Positions 1 to 9,972 are shown, counted from the stretch's first letter. The stretch is 42,270 nucleotides of DNA from Scatocola faecipullorum (GCA_018714685.1 DVNC01000014.1:1-42270), one strand, 5' to 3'. Notes: generated by a model not told the origin, from the letters alone. Numbers and translations are program-made.

Positions 1-111
1 CTCTATAACTAATTCAAAGCCTGTTCTCAGATTAGCATAGATAGCGCATAATGTCAATATGTAATAAGTGATGAGATTTATTGAGACTAACGAAGCTAAA
101 TACTTGGATAT

Positions 112-137
112 AAAAAAAGCCCCTCCAAAGAGGGGCT
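112..137 (-). terminator. Rho-independent terminator of glgP
   Basis: An 8-bp inverted repeat (AGCCCCTC/GAGGGGCT, 4-base loop) lies 20 bases past the stop codon of the minus-strand glgP. On that strand a run of seven T follows it. The stem is nearly the same as the one behind lexA. Confidence 0.85.
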
Positions 138-156
138 GCTTGAACAAAAATACGGA

Positions 157-2628
157 TTAAACCGGTTTAACGTGCCAAATGCGGTCGGCATATTCCAGAA
201 CCGCACGGTCGCTGGAGAAGTTGCCGATTCTGGCGACGTTGTTAATGGCTTTCTTTGCCCAGACGTCTTTGTCCAGATAATCTTTTTCCGCATCATGAAT
301 GGCCTTGGTGAAAGCTTCCAAATCTGCCAGAATGAAGTAATAATCGCGATTCAGCAGTTCTTCGTAGATTACTTTGAACAGCAGAACATAGTCTTTCTCG
401 CAGAACATATTGGAATTAATGGCATTCAAAATCCGTTTAATGTAATCTGAATCTTCATAATACTTGCGCGGATTATAAGAATTTGTCCGGCGCATTTCCT
501 GAATTTGTTCTTCTCTCAGGCCGAACAGATAGAAGTTGTCGGCGCCGACGGCTTCGCGGATTTCAATATTGGCACCGTCATAAGTGCCGACGGTGAGGGC
601 GCCGTTCAGGGCAAATTTCATATTGCCGGTACCTGAAGCCTCAAAACCCGCCGTCGATGACTGAATGCTGACATTGGCGGCCGGAATAAGAACTTCGGCC
701 AGAGAGACTTTATAGTCCGGCATAAAGACGACTTTCAACAGGCTGTTTGCCCGCGGGTCGGCATTGATGACGCTGGCCACGTTGTTAATCAGCTTAATGA
801 TTAATTTGGCAAAATTGTAAGACGGAGCAGCTTTGCCCGCAAAAATATAAGTCCGCGGAGCCGCCGGCTTGACGCCGTCTTTGATAATTGCCAGATATTC
901 GCCGATGACATGCAGAATAGTCATCAGCTGGCGTTTATATTCATGAATGCGTTTGGCATGAACGATGAACATGCTGTTCGGGTCAACGATAATGCCGTTG
1001 GTTTCAAAAATTTTCTGAGCCAGACGAACTTTGTTGGTTTGTTTGACTTCATTGAATTTTTTGATGAAGTTTTTGTCATCGGCAAAATCGGCAATTCCTT
1101 CCAGCAAATCGAGATTGGTAATCCAGTCGTCGCCGATTTTAGACGAGATAAGGTCAGACAACGCCGTATTGGCATGCAGTAGCCAACGCCGCGGCGTAAT
1201 GCCGTTGGTCACGTTGGTGAATTTTTCCGGCCACAGTTCATAGAATTCCGGAACCAGTGATTTTTTCAGCAGTTCGGAATGCAGCTTGGCCACGCCGTTG
1301 ACCGAGAAAGACCCGACGATTGACAAATTGGCCATACGGATAATCTGATTGTCGCCGTCGCCCGAAACAATCGTTACTTTCGACAATTTGCCGGCATCAT
1401 CGCCGAATTTGCTCTTGGCAAAATTAATAAAGCGGCGGTTGATTTCATAAATAATCTGCAAATGCCGCGGCAGCAGTTTGCCCAAAATGCGGGACGGCCA
1501 TGTTTCCAGAGCTTCCGGCAGCAGGGTGTGGTTGGTGTAGGCAAAGATTTTTGTCGTGATGTCCCAGGCGGCATCCCAATCCTGACCGTGAACGTCCATC
1601 AGCAGGCGCATCATTTCCGGAATGGCCAGCGAGGGGTGGGTATCGTTCAGCTGAATGCAAACCTGATTCGGCATTTCGCTGAAATCGTTGCTTTTCTCCA
1701 TAAAGCGGCGGATAATATCCTGAATGGCGCAGGAAACGAAGAAATACTGTTGTTTCAGGCGCAGCTCCTTGCCGGATTCAACCGCATCGGACGGGTACAA
1801 AACTTTGGAAACGGTTTCGGTTTCGATTTTGTCACGCACCGCTTCGATATAGCCGCCTTCATTAAAAATATTAATATCCAGCTCATCGTCGGTTTTGGCC
1901 GAGAACAGCCGCAGATAGTTGACCGATTTGCCGTCATAGCCGACGATCGGAAAATCAAACGGCACGCCGTACATGGTTTTGGTATTCATCCAGATATAGC
2001 TTTCCTGTCCGCTGGCGTTTTTAAAAGTTTCAACGTCGCCGTACATCGGAATGGCAACCTTCCGGTCCAAACGGGCAAACTGCCAGGGAGAGTCTTCGCC
2101 CTGCCAGGTGTCGGCCTGCTCAACCTGATAGCCGTTGTCAAATTTTTGTTTGAACAAACCGAACTGATAGTTGATGCCGTAGCCGAAACCGGGAATGCCG
2201 AGCGAAGCCATGGAGTCCAGATAGCAGGCGGCCAGGCGGCCCAGGCCGCCGTTGCCCAGCGCCGGATCGTATTCGGCGTCAAAAATTTCTTCTAATGAAA
2301 TGTCTTCGGGAAAACCGTCAATCTTAATGTTTTTAAGAATATTAAACAGGCCGAGGTTGTGCAGGTTGTTTTCCAGCGACCGGCCGATAAGATATTCAAT
2401 GGAAAGATAATAAACGCGCTTGGTGTTGACTTTGTTGTACCGGGCAATCGTTTCATACATCTTGTCCATGGCAAATTCGCGAACAGCCAGAGCAATGGCG
2501 TCCAGGGCTTCGTCTTTGTTGATTTCGCGGGTGCGTTTGCCGATAAAATACTTGATGTAATGCTCGATTGATAATTTTAAGCGGGCTTTGTCAATTTCAT
2601 TGATGATTGCGGAATCTTTCTTGCTCAA
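157..2628 (-). CDS. glgP: Glycogen/starch phosphorylase
   Basis: This enzyme releases glucose-1-phosphate from glycogen or maltodextrins, using pyridoxal phosphate in the cytoplasm. The sequence shows the family block GNGGLGRLAACYLDS near the N-terminus, HAKRIHEYKRQ in the C-terminal lobe and the cofactor-lysine region GTGNMKFALNGALTVGTYDG. An open frame reaches back to 2802, but that extension is hydrophobic, AT-rich and unlike the family. I choose a TTG start at 2628 because GAGGGG lies 8 bases upstream and the product is then 823 residues, the usual family length. No other glycogen gene is adjacent. It is divergent from the tolC-like gene, with about 190 bases between them. Confidence 0.93.
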   Translation of the reverse strand: MSKKDSAIINEIDKARLKLSIEHYIKYFIGKRTREINKDEALDAIALAVREFAMDKMYETIARYNKVNTKRVYYLSIEYLIGRSLENNLHNLGLFNILKNIKIDGFPEDISLEEIFDAEYDPALGNGGLGRLAACYLDSMASLGIPGFGYGINYQFGLFKQKFDNGYQVEQADTWQGEDSPWQFARLDRKVAIPMYGDVETFKNASGQESYIWMNTKTMYGVPFDFPIVGYDGKSVNYLRLFSAKTDDELDINIFNEGGYIEAVRDKIETETVSKVLYPSDAVESGKELRLKQQYFFVSCAIQDIIRRFMEKSNDFSEMPNQVCIQLNDTHPSLAIPEMMRLLMDVHGQDWDAAWDITTKIFAYTNHTLLPEALETWPSRILGKLLPRHLQIIYEINRRFINFAKSKFGDDAGKLSKVTIVSGDGDNQIIRMANLSIVGSFSVNGVAKLHSELLKKSLVPEFYELWPEKFTNVTNGITPRRWLLHANTALSDLISSKIGDDWITNLDLLEGIADFADDKNFIKKFNEVKQTNKVRLAQKIFETNGIIVDPNSMFIVHAKRIHEYKRQLMTILHVIGEYLAIIKDGVKPAAPRTYIFAGKAAPSYNFAKLIIKLINNVASVINADPRANSLLKVVFMPDYKVSLAEVLIPAANVSIQSSTAGFEASGTGNMKFALNGALTVGTYDGANIEIREAVGADNFYLFGLREEQIQEMRRTNSYNPRKYYEDSDYIKRILNAINSNMFCEKDYVLLFKVIYEELLNRDYYFILADLEAFTKAIHDAEKDYLDKDVWAKKAINNVARIGNFSSDRAVLEYADRIWHVKPV

Positions 2629-2759
2629 CTCTTTATCCCCTCTGTTATGATAACATACTAATTTATCCTCACACTTACGATAAATTGTTTGAAATATGGT
2701 TAATATATAGGTAATTTTTGAAATAAATGTAGCGGTTATGACTTTTTTAAGAAATAAAG

Positions 2760-2789
2760 TTGCAAAATACCGTAAAATAATAGTATGTT
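2760..2789 (+). promoter_or_regulatory. Probable sigma-70 promoter of the tolC-popZ operon
   Basis: TTGCAA and TATGTT are separated by 18 bases, placing a transcription start near 2796, about 25 bases before the tolC-like start codon. This is a match to consensus only. Confidence 0.45.
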
Positions 2790-2820
2790 CAATTAACGAC
2801 AATTAACTAAGGTGAATTCG

Positions 2821-4176
2821 ATGAAAAAGACTTTTTGGTCTTCTCTGTTGCTGGCGACGGCTCTTTCGACGACGGCCAATGCCCAGTCTATTTTTGAGGC
2901 CCTGAGCAGCGCTTATGAAACCAATCCGACCCTGCAGGCGCAGCGGGCTTATTTGCGCTCGATTGATGAAAATGTTGCCATAGCCAAATCGGGATACCGT
3001 CCCAGTCTGGCTTTGACCGGAAGTTATACCGACGCAAGCGTTGACAGCAACGTGGAACCCAAAAATCAGGATAATGACAAGACGATTTTGGCCGCGACCA
3101 TCAGCCAGCCCTTGTTCAGCGGTTTTTCTACCGTCAACAGCGTTAAGTCGGCAGACAGCACGGTTCGCGCCCAGCAAAACAATCTTTACAATGTGGAACA
3201 GACGGTCTTTCTTGACGCTTCAACCGCTTATCTTGACGTGTTGCAGAACACGGCGATTGTTGACCTGCAGAAAAACAACGAAAAACTTTTGAAAAAACGT
3301 CTTGATGAAACGGTTGAGCGTTTTAATGTCGGCGAGGTAACCCGGACAGACGTTTCACAGGCCCGGGCGCGCTACTCGCAGGCCCGTTCCGACCGGATTG
3401 CCGCCGAAGGCGATTTGGAGGCCTCTAAGTCAACTTATACCAAAATTATCGGCGCTGCGCCTGATAAACTGAAAAGTCCGGAAATCGGAGCTTTTCTGCC
3501 GAAAACTTTTGAAGAAGCGCTGGATTATGCCAAAATGAACAACTACGGCGTCAAATATGCCAAAGATATTCTTAACTCCAAAACCTACGACGTAGCTACC
3601 AATACCGGTGCATTGCTGCCGCAGGTTACTTTGGATGGAAGCATTTCCAACACCAAAACCAGCGGCGACATGTATGACCGCGACCCTGATGTTGACAGTG
3701 CTGAAATCGGCATCAATATGACCATTCCGCTCTATAATTCCGGCGAAAGCCGTGCCAAAATCCGCCAGAGCAAATATTTGAAATGGCAGGCGCAGGAGCA
3801 GGTTCTTGAAGCCGAACGCAAAGCCGTGGCCGATGTAACCTCGGCGTGGGAATATATGGTAGCCAACCGGGCAAAAATCAAATCGATTAAAGATCAGGTC
3901 AAGGCTAATGAAATCGCCCTTGACGGCGTTCAAAAGGAAGAAGCGCTCGGCAACCGGACGATTCTGGATGTGTTGGATGCTTATCAGGAACTGCTTAACT
4001 CAAATGTTGAGGAAGTTAAAGCCCGCCGCAACTATTATGTTTCCGGCATGAACGTGCTGATGGCCATGGGCAAATTAACTGCCGAAGATTTGAAACTAAA
4101 CGTTGACATCTATAATCCTAAAAAATATTATAAAGAAACACGTGATAAATGGTTATCTTTGTCAGTTGAAAAATAA
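2821..4176 (+). CDS. TolC-family outer-membrane efflux channel
   Basis: It is predicted to form the outer-membrane and periplasmic tunnel of a tripartite efflux pump or type I secretion system. A signal peptide spans residues 1-21 (MKKTFW, hydrophobic core, ANA before Q). Two repeated long-helix OEP domains follow, with typical segments such as ISQPLFSGF and MTIPLYNSGESRAKIRQSK. The product has 451 residues, as expected. The ATG at 2821 is preferred over the in-frame GTG at 2812 because AAGGTG precedes it. No inner-membrane or adaptor partner is in the window. popZ follows after 24 bases, so the two are probably cotranscribed. Confidence 0.9.
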   Translation: MKKTFWSSLLLATALSTTANAQSIFEALSSAYETNPTLQAQRAYLRSIDENVAIAKSGYRPSLALTGSYTDASVDSNVEPKNQDNDKTILAATISQPLFSGFSTVNSVKSADSTVRAQQNNLYNVEQTVFLDASTAYLDVLQNTAIVDLQKNNEKLLKKRLDETVERFNVGEVTRTDVSQARARYSQARSDRIAAEGDLEASKSTYTKIIGAAPDKLKSPEIGAFLPKTFEEALDYAKMNNYGVKYAKDILNSKTYDVATNTGALLPQVTLDGSISNTKTSGDMYDRDPDVDSAEIGINMTIPLYNSGESRAKIRQSKYLKWQAQEQVLEAERKAVADVTSAWEYMVANRAKIKSIKDQVKANEIALDGVQKEEALGNRTILDVLDAYQELLNSNVEEVKARRNYYVSGMNVLMAMGKLTAEDLKLNVDIYNPKKYYKETRDKWLSLSVEK

Positions 4177-4200
4177 TTATATAATTTTTGGTGGTAAATT

Positions 4201-5727
4201 ATGGCTGAAGAACCTAATGAAGACCTGTCTATGGATGATATCCTGTCCTCAATCCGCAATATTTTGATGGAGGATAATGCCGCTCAACAGTCTGTACCGC
4301 AGCCCGCCCCGCAAACCGAAAAAAAGGCGGAACCCGTTTCTGCTCCGGCGGCGGAACTGCCCCCGGCCATAAATACCGCTGATGAATTAAATACCGCTGA
4401 CCAAGATGACGAACTTTCCGCCGAGGCTTTGCTCGGCCTGGGTGATAATGCCCAAGCGTCGGACGCTCCGGAAGATGATGTGTTCAACCTTTCCCCGTCA
4501 ATGATTGTTGATGAAGCACTGGACGAACCTGTCCTCAGCAACCCCGCAGACAACGAACCGGAAATCTCGGAAGACGATATTCTTGATTTGAGCCGTCTGG
4601 CGGCTCCTTCGGCAGATGAACTGACCGGAGAAACCGCACCGGCAGCCATGCCTGTTGCCGAACCCGAACCTCAAACTCCGTCGATGCAGGCGCCGCTGGC
4701 TTCTCAGGTTCTGGCGGAGGAAGATGCGTTTCCCGCAGAACCGCCAGTCTCAGAAGAACCGGAAGTTACCGTTGACGATGTAATGAATTTAAGCAGCCTG
4801 GTTGAAGAGCCGGTTTTGCCGTCCGAACCGGAATATGGTTCGTCTGACAGTGTTTATCCGCATACGGAGGCCGAACCTGTTGCCGCCGTGCCGGAGTTTG
4901 GTTTGCCGGATGATTTGCCGCAGGAAACGGCCGACTTCTCGATTCGTGATGAAGAATTGAGTGCGGAGACGGCTCCCGCCTCGGAAGAATTCCGCGAGGA
5001 GGGCGAGGGAAGTGTTGCCGTGCCGCCGCTGGATTTTGAACTGCCGCAAATTGATGTTGACGCCGAACCGATTTATGAACCCGAACACTCGGCCGCACCC
5101 GAAATCGACCCCAGCCGCGTTATGGCGAGCATGCCGCAGAGCGAAGAGCTGCCGGCAGAACCTGAAGAGGAAAGCGTTATTGACGATGCGACGCTGAACG
5201 AGATTTTGGATTTCCATGCTCAGGTTGAAGAAACCAAACCGACGGAACCGGAATATAACGAAAGTCCTTCTTCCGAACCTGAAGCGGTTGAACCGGCGGA
5301 CAATATTCAGGATGTTCCGTCCGAACCGGTTATTGAAACCGTTGAAGCCGAGAGAGAAACCGAAACGCCTGTCGAAGCACCTGCCGCCCCAAGCGAAGAT
5401 GCGGCTGATGTTTCAGCAAATATTATCAGCAATTTTGCCAAGCTTTTTGCCGAGAAAAAAGCGGCTGAAATGCCGCAAACGGCTGATGTTTCGGAAACGG
5501 AATCCCGTCCGGAACCGGTTAAGTCGGCATCTCCGAGCATTTCCGAACTGGTGCGTGAAGCTGTTGTCCGCCAGGTGACCCAGCAGATGGATGTTAATTT
5601 TGAAAGCTATGCGCGCGAAGCCGTGGCCGCCCAAACCCAGGCCTGGCTGGATGCAAACCTGCCGGCAATCGTTGAAGCCGTTGTTTCCAAAGAAATTGAA
5701 CGAGTGATGGCAAAGGTCGGTTCATAA
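4201..5727 (+). CDS. popZ: PopZ-like cell-pole organizing protein with very long acidic linker
   Basis: PopZ self-assembles into a polar matrix that tethers the chromosome origin in alphaproteobacteria. The conserved N-terminal helix (MDDILSSIRNILMED, residues 11-25) and the C-terminal DUF2497 oligomerization region (about 444-508, with QAWLDANLPAIVE and EIERVMAKV) are both present. Between them lies a Pro/Glu/Ala-rich disordered linker of roughly 410 residues, whereas Caulobacter PopZ is 177 residues in total. The linker repeats a short motif of the form DD(I/V)xxLS at least three times (DDVFNLS, DDILDLS, DDVMNLS). It lies downstream of the tolC-like gene and upstream of valS, an order I believe recurs in this class. 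Confidence 0.88.
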   Translation: MAEEPNEDLSMDDILSSIRNILMEDNAAQQSVPQPAPQTEKKAEPVSAPAAELPPAINTADELNTADQDDELSAEALLGLGDNAQASDAPEDDVFNLSPSMIVDEALDEPVLSNPADNEPEISEDDILDLSRLAAPSADELTGETAPAAMPVAEPEPQTPSMQAPLASQVLAEEDAFPAEPPVSEEPEVTVDDVMNLSSLVEEPVLPSEPEYGSSDSVYPHTEAEPVAAVPEFGLPDDLPQETADFSIRDEELSAETAPASEEFREEGEGSVAVPPLDFELPQIDVDAEPIYEPEHSAAPEIDPSRVMASMPQSEELPAEPEEESVIDDATLNEILDFHAQVEETKPTEPEYNESPSSEPEAVEPADNIQDVPSEPVIETVEAERETETPVEAPAAPSEDAADVSANIISNFAKLFAEKKAAEMPQTADVSETESRPEPVKSASPSISELVREAVVRQVTQQMDVNFESYAREAVAAQTQAWLDANLPAIVEAVVSKEIERVMAKVGS

Positions 5728-5760
5728 CGGCTGTTCCGGAACCGGTCTCATCACATTTGT

Positions 5761-5789
5761 GCTCTCAAATTGATTTTTGAGAGCATTTT
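5761..5789 (+). terminator. Probable terminator after popZ
   Basis: GCTCTCAAA and TTTGAGAGC form a 9-bp stem with a 6-base loop, followed by ATTTTG. The U-run is short, so termination may be partial. Confidence 0.6.
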
Positions 5790-5863
5790 GCGGTTTACAG
5801 AAACGAATTTTAATGTTAAGAAACAAGCAATTATAAACTGAATATAAAGTTTAAGGATAAAAA

Positions 5864-8509
5864 ATGTTAGAGAAAAACTATACCCCTAAAGATTTTGAGG
5901 AAAAAATTTACGCCGATTGGGAAAACAGCGGTGATTTTCAGCCCGATATGCGCTCTTCTTCCGAGGCTTTTTCGATTGTCATTCCGCCGCCGAACGTTAC
6001 CGGTGTTTTGCACCTCGGCCATGCGCTTGACGATACGTTGCAGGATATTTTAGTGCGCTATAACCGTATGCAGGGCAAAAAAGTTCTCTGGCAGCCGGGA
6101 ACTGACCACGCCGGTATCGCAACCCAGATGGTGGTTGAGCGCAATCTGGCCAAAGAAGGTGTTTCCCGCCATGATTTGGGACGTGAAAAATTTATTGAAA
6201 CCGTTTGGAAATGGAAAGAACAGTCCGGCGGCACAATTTGCAAACAGCTGCGCCGTTTGGGTGCGTCTTGCGATTGGTCGCGTGAACGTTTTACCATGGA
6301 TGAAGGTTTAAGCCGCGCGGTTCGCAAAATCTTTGTCAATATGTATAAAGACGGCCTGATTTACAAAGCCAAAAAACTGGTCAACTGGGATTCCAAATTT
6401 ATGACTGCCGTTTCCGATTTGGAAGTTGTTCAGAAAGAAACCGTCGGCAAAATGTATTACTACAAATATCCGATTGAAAACGAACCGGGCGAATTCATAC
6501 ACATTGCCACCACCCGTCCCGAAACCATGTTCGGCGATACCGCGGTAGCCGTTTCCAAAGACAATGAAAAACTGAAACATCTGATTGGTAAAAATGCGAT
6601 TTTGCCGATTGTCAATCGTCCGATACCGATTGTCGCCGATGACCATGCCGATCCTGAAAAGGGAACCGGTGCGGTTAAGATTACTCCGGCGCATGACTTT
6701 AACGACTTTGAAGTCGGCAAGCGCCACAACCTGCCGATGATTAATATTTTGAACGAGGATGCCACCCTCAATGAAAATACGCCTTTCCCGGGGATGGATA
6801 CGCAGACGGCGCGCCGGAAAACCATTGAAAAGCTGGAAGAACTCGGCCTGATGGAAAAGATTGAAGACCACCCGATGGTTATTCCTTACGGTGATCGTTC
6901 CGGCGTGGTTATTGAGCCTCTGATGACCGACCAATGGTTTGTAGACGCACCGAAACTGGCGGTTAAAGCGATTGAAGCGGTTGAAAACGGCGATATGGAA
7001 TTTGTGCCGAAGTCATACGAAAAAACCTATTTTGAATGGATGCGCAATATCCAGCCTTGGTGCATTTCCCGTCAGCTGTGGTGGGGACACCAGATGCCGA
7101 TTTGGTACGGCCCGGACGGCGAAATCTTCTGTGAAGAAAATGTTGAAGAAGCTCAGGCTGCCGCAGACAAACATTATGGCAAACACGTTGAGCTGACCCG
7201 TGAAACTGATGTTCTTGATACCTGGTTTTCTTCCGGGCTGTGGGCCTTTTCAACTCTCGGCTGGCCGGATAAAAGCGACTATCTGGATACGTTCTATCCG
7301 ACATCTGTGCTGGTAACCGGCTTTGACATCATTTTCTTCTGGGTTGCCCGTATGATGATGATGAGCATGTACATGATGAAGAAGGTACCGTTCTGCAAAT
7401 GCTACATTCATGGTCTGGTCCGTGACGAAAAAGGCCAGAAAATGTCCAAGTCCAAAGGCAACACCATTGATCCGATGATTCTGGTTGAGCAATACGGTGC
7501 CGATGCGCTGCGTTTCTTCATGGCCGCCATGGAAACTCAGGGGCGCGATATCAATATGTCGGAAGCCCGCATTGCCGGTTATCGCAATTTTGCTACCAAA
7601 TTGTGGAATGCCGCCCGCTTCGGTGAAATGAACGAATGCAGACTGCGCTCGGATTTTGATGAAACTAAGGCAGAGCTGGCGGTCAACCGTTGGATTATTG
7701 CCAAAGCCAAACAGGCGACCAAAGAGGTAACCGATAATCTGAACGCTTTCCGCTTTTCGGAAGCGGCCAATGCCGTTTACCAGTTTACCTGGGGCTCTTT
7801 CTGCGACTGGTATATTGAGATGATTAAGCCGATTTTGTACGGCGAAGACGAAAAGGCCAAAGCCGAAACCCGTGCTGCTTTTGCCTGGGTTCTTGACCGG
7901 ATTCTGGTTATTCTGCATCCGTTTATGCCGTTTATTACCACCGAACTGTGGAATAACACCTGCGATGAACGTAAATGCAAACTGATTAATTTTGCCTGGC
8001 CGAAAGATGCGGCTTTTGATACCGCGGCCATGGACGAGGTTGACTGGTCGATTGAGCTCATCAGCGCCATTCGTTCACTGCGGGCGGAAATGAATATTCC
8101 CGCCGGTGCCAAATTGACGGTTTATCTGAAAGACGGCAACGCGCAGTCCTGTGCTAATCTGCAAAGCTTTAATCAGATTATCTGCTCTCTGGCGCGTTTG
8201 GACAAGCTGGAATGTTTTGCCGCCGGACAGGAAATCAGCAAAGATATGGTTTCAGGCGTTTTCCGCGAAGGCATCATCTTGCTGCCGTTGAAAGGCGTGG
8301 TTGATTTTGCCGCCGAAAAAGAACGTTTGAAAAAGGAATTGGACAATCTCAACAAATATTTGGAAGGCTATGCCCGCAAACTGAGCAACCCGAGCTTTGT
8401 CGAGCGCGCTCCTGCCAAAGTAGTCGAAGAAGAAAAACGCCGACAGGCCGAAGCAATGGAAAACAAAGCCAAAATCGAAGAAGCCCTGCAGCGTATTGCC
8501 AACTTCTGA
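5864..8509 (+). CDS. valS: Valyl-tRNA synthetase
   Basis: This class I synthetase charges tRNA-Val. The HIGH signature appears as HLGH in NVTGVLHLGHALDD (about residue 50) and the KMSKS loop is intact (KMSKSKGN, about residue 526). The CP1 editing domain (TTRPETMFGDTAVAV) lies between them. The C-terminal anticodon-binding domain and a terminal coiled-coil arm (EKERLKKELDNLNKYLEGY) are present. At 881 residues it is full length. The ATG at 5864 is preceded by AAGGA at good spacing. It is monocistronic, with hairpin terminators on both sides. Confidence 0.98.
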   Translation: MLEKNYTPKDFEEKIYADWENSGDFQPDMRSSSEAFSIVIPPPNVTGVLHLGHALDDTLQDILVRYNRMQGKKVLWQPGTDHAGIATQMVVERNLAKEGVSRHDLGREKFIETVWKWKEQSGGTICKQLRRLGASCDWSRERFTMDEGLSRAVRKIFVNMYKDGLIYKAKKLVNWDSKFMTAVSDLEVVQKETVGKMYYYKYPIENEPGEFIHIATTRPETMFGDTAVAVSKDNEKLKHLIGKNAILPIVNRPIPIVADDHADPEKGTGAVKITPAHDFNDFEVGKRHNLPMINILNEDATLNENTPFPGMDTQTARRKTIEKLEELGLMEKIEDHPMVIPYGDRSGVVIEPLMTDQWFVDAPKLAVKAIEAVENGDMEFVPKSYEKTYFEWMRNIQPWCISRQLWWGHQMPIWYGPDGEIFCEENVEEAQAAADKHYGKHVELTRETDVLDTWFSSGLWAFSTLGWPDKSDYLDTFYPTSVLVTGFDIIFFWVARMMMMSMYMMKKVPFCKCYIHGLVRDEKGQKMSKSKGNTIDPMILVEQYGADALRFFMAAMETQGRDINMSEARIAGYRNFATKLWNAARFGEMNECRLRSDFDETKAELAVNRWIIAKAKQATKEVTDNLNAFRFSEAANAVYQFTWGSFCDWYIEMIKPILYGEDEKAKAETRAAFAWVLDRILVILHPFMPFITTELWNNTCDERKCKLINFAWPKDAAFDTAAMDEVDWSIELISAIRSLRAEMNIPAGAKLTVYLKDGNAQSCANLQSFNQIICSLARLDKLECFAAGQEISKDMVSGVFREGIILLPLKGVVDFAAEKERLKKELDNLNKYLEGYARKLSNPSFVERAPAKVVEEEKRRQAEAMENKAKIEEALQRIANF

Positions 8510-8513
8510 TACA

Positions 8514-8545
8514 AAAATCCCCTGAAATTTTTTCAGGGGATTTTG
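8514..8545. terminator. Terminator of valS
   Basis: AATCCCCTGAAA and TTTCAGGGGATT pair perfectly around a 3-base loop, ending in TTTTG. The stem is A/T-flanked on both sides, so it could act in either direction. Confidence 0.85.
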
Positions 8546-8640
8546 TTTCGGAAAAACGTTTCTGACAGCAAAACTTGCTAAGGGATGGTTTTTCTGTTAG
8601 AATTAAAACTGATTTATTATTGTTTCCGGGGAGAAGGCTG

Positions 8641-9915
8641 ATGCAGGAGAATGACGAAAATACGGTTAATCAGAAAGATGAAATGCCGTCGCAGGATACA
8701 GCGCATGAATATCCTGATCAGGAAGGGGCATCTGTGCCGGCGGAAAATGACGGAAATGAAAGCCGCTCCCGCCCCAATCGGGGAAAACAGATTTTAAGGG
8801 CAGTGACCGAAGTGGCAGGCGTAGAGAATGTCTATGAAACCGTTGCCGTTATTGTAAAAAAAGATGAAAACGTTACGCCGAAAGAGAAAAGAAAAAAAGT
8901 TTTGGATGCGGTGCTGAAAGTTACCGGCGTTCGGGGCGCATATAATGATGTCAAAGAGGTGTTCAAGCGCAGAAACAAGGAGAAAAACGCCGAAGAAACT
9001 CCTGAAAAGCCGGATAAAAAGACAAAGCGCAAAAATGTTTTTAAGAGGATTGTTCAGGCCGTCAAACTGGCTTGCAAAGCCGGAATATTTGTTTGCAAAT
9101 GTCTGATGAAAGTTGTTGGTCCCGGTGTTTATGTTATTGAAAAGATACTGGAAAAAACTTTAGTCGTGGCCAAAACGACATATAAGGCTATCAAAGCCGA
9201 TGATAAAAAAGAAAGGAGAGAAATCCTGATTAACGGCGCCGTTGAACTGATTGGCTGGGATGGTAAAACCGGAAAACTGCAAAAAAAATTTCAAAATGCC
9301 GCTAAAACGGTTCATACCGTTTCCGGCGCTGTCAGCAGTATAGCCAAAGAGCCCAATGTGGACGGATTGATTGGTGCTGCGGTAATTATCGGCAAAGATG
9401 CCGTCAGTGATACCAAGGTCGGACGGATTGCCGATGATGTAAATAAATACAGTGAAAAGCTGAATAACGAATTGCGACAGAATGAAACGGAAAATAAGCC
9501 GTCTGTTTCACCGGTAACCAACGCTGCCGATAATAGGGAAACAGCAGCTCCGGCAGTGACGGAAGAAAATATCGTCGCAGCAGCGGAAATAAATATGGAA
9601 AATATCATCGAAATAACGGTACGGCCCGAAACACAGACGGAAAATACGAATACGCAAGCCGATACTGCATTGCCGGAAACGGTTGCGGAGGAGTTCAAAA
9701 ATAATATGATATCCGGGCACCAACGCCTGCAGGAAGTCAGAGCAAAAATAGCAGCCCGAAAAAACAGTACGGAAGACAATCCCCAAACGGCGGCAGACGA
9801 TATTGCCTTGATACGAAGTTTGCGAACCCGTCCTGCCCGGCAGACGGTTATCCGCCGGCCACAGAATTTCAGCGCCGAAAGAATGATGTTGCTGCAAGCG
9901 ATGCAACGCTGTTAG
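8641..9915 (+). CDS. Unknown lysine-rich protein with internal repeats
   Basis: I do not recognise this 424-residue product. Residues about 48-76 (GKQILRAVTEVAGVENVYETV) and about 87-113 (KKVLDAVLKVTGVRGAYNDVKEVF) are two copies of one helical repeat. A third, weaker copy may lie near REILINGAVELIGWDG. Between them is a basic stretch, then a moderately hydrophobic segment (about 145-175). The C-terminal third is polar and rich in Thr, Glu and Asn. No signal peptide is visible. The ATG at 8641 follows a GGGGAGAAGG ribosome site; the in-frame start at 8575 gives an atypical N-terminus. It has the base composition of its neighbours, so recent transfer is not suggested. Confidence 0.75.
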   Translation: MQENDENTVNQKDEMPSQDTAHEYPDQEGASVPAENDGNESRSRPNRGKQILRAVTEVAGVENVYETVAVIVKKDENVTPKEKRKKVLDAVLKVTGVRGAYNDVKEVFKRRNKEKNAEETPEKPDKKTKRKNVFKRIVQAVKLACKAGIFVCKCLMKVVGPGVYVIEKILEKTLVVAKTTYKAIKADDKKERREILINGAVELIGWDGKTGKLQKKFQNAAKTVHTVSGAVSSIAKEPNVDGLIGAAVIIGKDAVSDTKVGRIADDVNKYSEKLNNELRQNETENKPSVSPVTNAADNRETAAPAVTEENIVAAAEINMENIIEITVRPETQTENTNTQADTALPETVAEEFKNNMISGHQRLQEVRAKIAARKNSTEDNPQTAADDIALIRSLRTRPARQTVIRRPQNFSAERMMLLQAMQRC

Positions 9916-9946
9916 TTTTGTAATAAAATCATGATTGTCTAGGATT

Positions 9947-9972
9947 TAAGCCCCCTTTTCAAGGTGGGTTTA
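9947..9972 (+). terminator. Hairpin after the unknown 424-residue gene
   Basis: An 11-bp stem with one bulged base (left arm from 9947, right arm ending 9972, 3-base loop) lies 30 bases past the stop. No T-run follows, so it may be a processing or weak termination structure. Confidence 0.35.

Noticed and set aside
1462..2295. Long open frame of 277 codons on the plus strand inside glgP
   Set aside because: It is an antisense shadow of a clear enzyme gene, with no ribosome site and no recognisable protein pattern.
2629..2802. N-terminal extension of glycogen phosphorylase by 58 residues
   Set aside because: The extension is hydrophobic and unlike the family, and a TTG with a good ribosome site gives the normal length.
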